A stretch of 7,901 bases of DNA from an uncultured Armatimonadota bacterium. GTDB taxonomy: Bacteria > Armatimonadota > Fimbriimonadia > Fimbriimonadales > Fimbriimonadaceae. The translations under genes were made by a program, and so were the position numbers. Below the pieces are notes generated by a model, which was not told where the DNA came from, ran no database searches, and saw nothing but the letters and a program-made list of their open reading frames with translations. Positions 6,922-7,901 of this stretch are shown here, one piece after another. Position 1 is the first letter of the stretch, and every line of letters starts with the position of its first letter. The stretch lies in NCBI GenBank assembly GCA_946478935.1, contig CAMLEL010000099.1, forward strand, positions 1 through 7,901, written 5' to 3'.

Positions 6922-7901
6922 ATGAAGTTAATTGTAAGTTTCGTAACTTGCCCTGAGAAGTACGCGCTTCGCGTATTCGCCGTATTTCTCTCGTTCACAT
7001 TGTTCCTGAGTTCGAGCGGCGCCGCTATGGTTGGAGTTACCCCGACATTCCATCGTGCATTGGCATGGATCTTTTCATCAGACCTGCCTGACTTCGACGA
7101 CTCCCCTGGCCCGGTTGAATTCGGCTCCAACCCAAGTCGGGATGAGTCCACCAGAAATGGCCTCTGGGATACAGAGTTACTCCCGCTGCTCGGCAACATG
7201 GAAGCCCAGGAAGGCACTGGAAACTCATTCCCAGGCGCTTCGACCGACGATCCGTACGAAAACATGGGTGAGCATCCCGAACCCAGCATGGAAGAAGTGC
7301 CAAACGACGCTCCTGCCGGTGCATTTGCCCCGGTTGGCGTCGTCCCGACAACAACCGGTTCAACCACCAGTACCACAACGGGCGCAACTACAGGATCGAC
7401 CACCGGCACGACCACCGGAAGCACAACAGGATCGACCACCGGCACGACCACCGGAAGCACAGCAGGGTCCACAACAGGATCGACCACCGGAAGCACAACA
7501 GGGTCCACAACAGGATCGACCACCGGCACAACCACCGGAAGCACAACAGGGACGACGACGGGAAGTGGAGCGAGCGGCGCCGGCTATTCTTGGGAAGGTA
7601 CAGCGCCGGGCGGCGGTTCAAATGGTGCACCAGCAATTGTCAACACCAACACCGGAAATCGGCTGACCGAAGTTCCTATTACCGGATGGGATTGCGTAGG
7701 TTCGCTGTCCGTTGGATTCACCCTGTACCACAACAGTCGGGGAGTGGCCGCGCCCTACATGGGCAACAAGTGGCGCACTTCGCTCGACCTCTATGTGTAC
7801 CAAGACAATCTCCCGGTCTATTCCGGACAAAAGCGCACGGCGATCGTCCGTTGGCCAGATGGTACGTATGTGCCTTACGTAGAGACCGCCTACCGATCTA
7901 A
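6922..7901 (+). CDS. Secreted RHS/YD-repeat-type protein, N-terminal part (runs off right edge)
   Basis: An open frame of 326 codons that continues past the right edge. Residues 1-35 form a likely Sec signal peptide: a polar lead with K and R, a hydrophobic core VFAVFLSFTLFL (18-29), and cleavage near SSGAA (31-35). Residues about 51-135 are acidic and proline-rich. Residues 146-213 are 17 Gly-(Ser/Thr)-Thr-Thr units, a flexible linker, followed by a short Gly/Ser stretch. From about residue 234 comes a folded domain, with VNTNTGNRLTEVPI, VGFTLYHNS, MGNKWRTSLD and WPDGTYVPYV. This order (TGN, then Y-H-N-S, then G-x-x-W-x-x-S-L-D-L, then D-G) is the preface that precedes RHS/YD repeats in wall-associated and polymorphic-toxin proteins. 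The stop in the same frame at 6817-6819 limits the start; ATG 6922 gives a normal signal peptide, GTG 6892 is the alternative. No good ribosome binding site is seen. The YD repeats and any toxin tip lie outside the window, so toxin, adhesin and wall protein remain possible. Confidence 0.75.
   Translation, partial: MKLIVSFVTCPEKYALRVFAVFLSFTLFLSSSGAAMVGVTPTFHRALAWIFSSDLPDFDDSPGPVEFGSNPSRDESTRNGLWDTELLPLLGNMEAQEGTGNSFPGASTDDPYENMGEHPEPSMEEVPNDAPAGAFAPVGVVPTTTGSTTSTTTGATTGSTTGTTTGSTTGSTTGTTTGSTAGSTTGSTTGSTTGSTTGSTTGTTTGSTTGTTTGSGASGAGYSWEGTAPGGGSNGAPAIVNTNTGNRLTEVPITGWDCVGSLSVGFTLYHNSRGVAAPYMGNKWRTSLDLYVYQDNLPVYSGQKRTAIVRWPDGTYVPYVETAYRS
7357..7560. repeat. Tandem 12-bp repeat encoding 17 Gly-(Ser/Thr)-Thr-Thr units
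   Basis: Seventeen in-frame 12-base units (204 bases) within the RHS-type gene. Most encode GSTT or GTTT; the exceptions are STTT (7369), GATT (7381) and GSTA (7453). A higher-order period exists: the 36 bases 7393-7428 (GSTT-GTTT-GSTT) and 7429-7464 differ at one base, and a GSTT-GSTT-GSTT block at 7465-7500 is followed by a near copy carrying one extra GTTT unit (7501-7548). Such near-identity at DNA level, not only protein level, points to recent slippage or unequal recombination. Length changes by whole units keep the reading frame. Confidence 0.95.

Noticed and set aside
6753..7544. Long reverse-strand frame (263 codons) rich in Asp-Pro-Val-Val repeats
   Set aside because: It is the complement of the 12-base Thr/Gly repeat, which happens to lack stops on that strand. 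Outside the repeat it shows no protein-like pattern, and the plus frame has a signal peptide and a recognisable domain.
7031..7666. Plus-strand frame of 211 codons rich in Pro, Gln and Arg
   Set aside because: A shifted reading of the same repeat; the frame starting at 6922 continues into an RHS-type domain, this one does not.

Overview
This is a gene-dense bacterial window of moderately high GC. A four-gene run on the minus strand fills positions 1-6189, and two genes on the plus strand fill 6207-7901. There is no RNA gene, CRISPR array, insertion sequence or attachment site that I can support. The lineage cannot be fixed from sequence alone. The RHS-type N-terminal region with a Thr/Gly-rich linker, weak or absent Shine-Dalgarno sequences and a TTG start would fit Armatimonadota (Fimbriimonas-like), but this is a recollection-level guess.

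Minus strand, in transcription order: (1) a 953-residue AddB/RecC-like protein (6189-3328) with a C-terminal four-cysteine iron-sulfur nuclease fold; (2) a 770-residue AddA/UvrD-like superfamily 1 helicase (3335-1023) that overlaps it by 8 bases; (3) a 287-residue nitrilase-superfamily amidohydrolase (1008-145), 14 bases further on; (4) a cupin protein starting one base after the nitrilase stop and running off the left edge. The spacing points to one transcript. The first two genes should form an AddAB-type complex for processing double-strand breaks. The last two look metabolic.

Plus strand: a 199-residue protein with two predicted membrane segments starts 17 bases from the AddB-like start, in divergent orientation. 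After an AT-richer gap of 115 bases containing two inverted repeats comes the 5' part of a secreted RHS/YD-repeat-type protein. It has a signal peptide, an acidic/proline-rich stretch, 17 tandem Gly-(Ser/Thr)-Thr-Thr units, and then the start of the RHS preface domain. It runs off the right edge, so any C-terminal toxin or repeat domain is not visible.

The most unusual point is that this AddAB-like pair seems to have no intact nuclease. The helicase ends about 45 residues after motif VI with no RecB-type nuclease domain, and the AddB-like partner keeps its iron-sulfur cysteines but appears to have lost the catalytic Asp and Lys. I see no convincing new defence or mobile system in the window.
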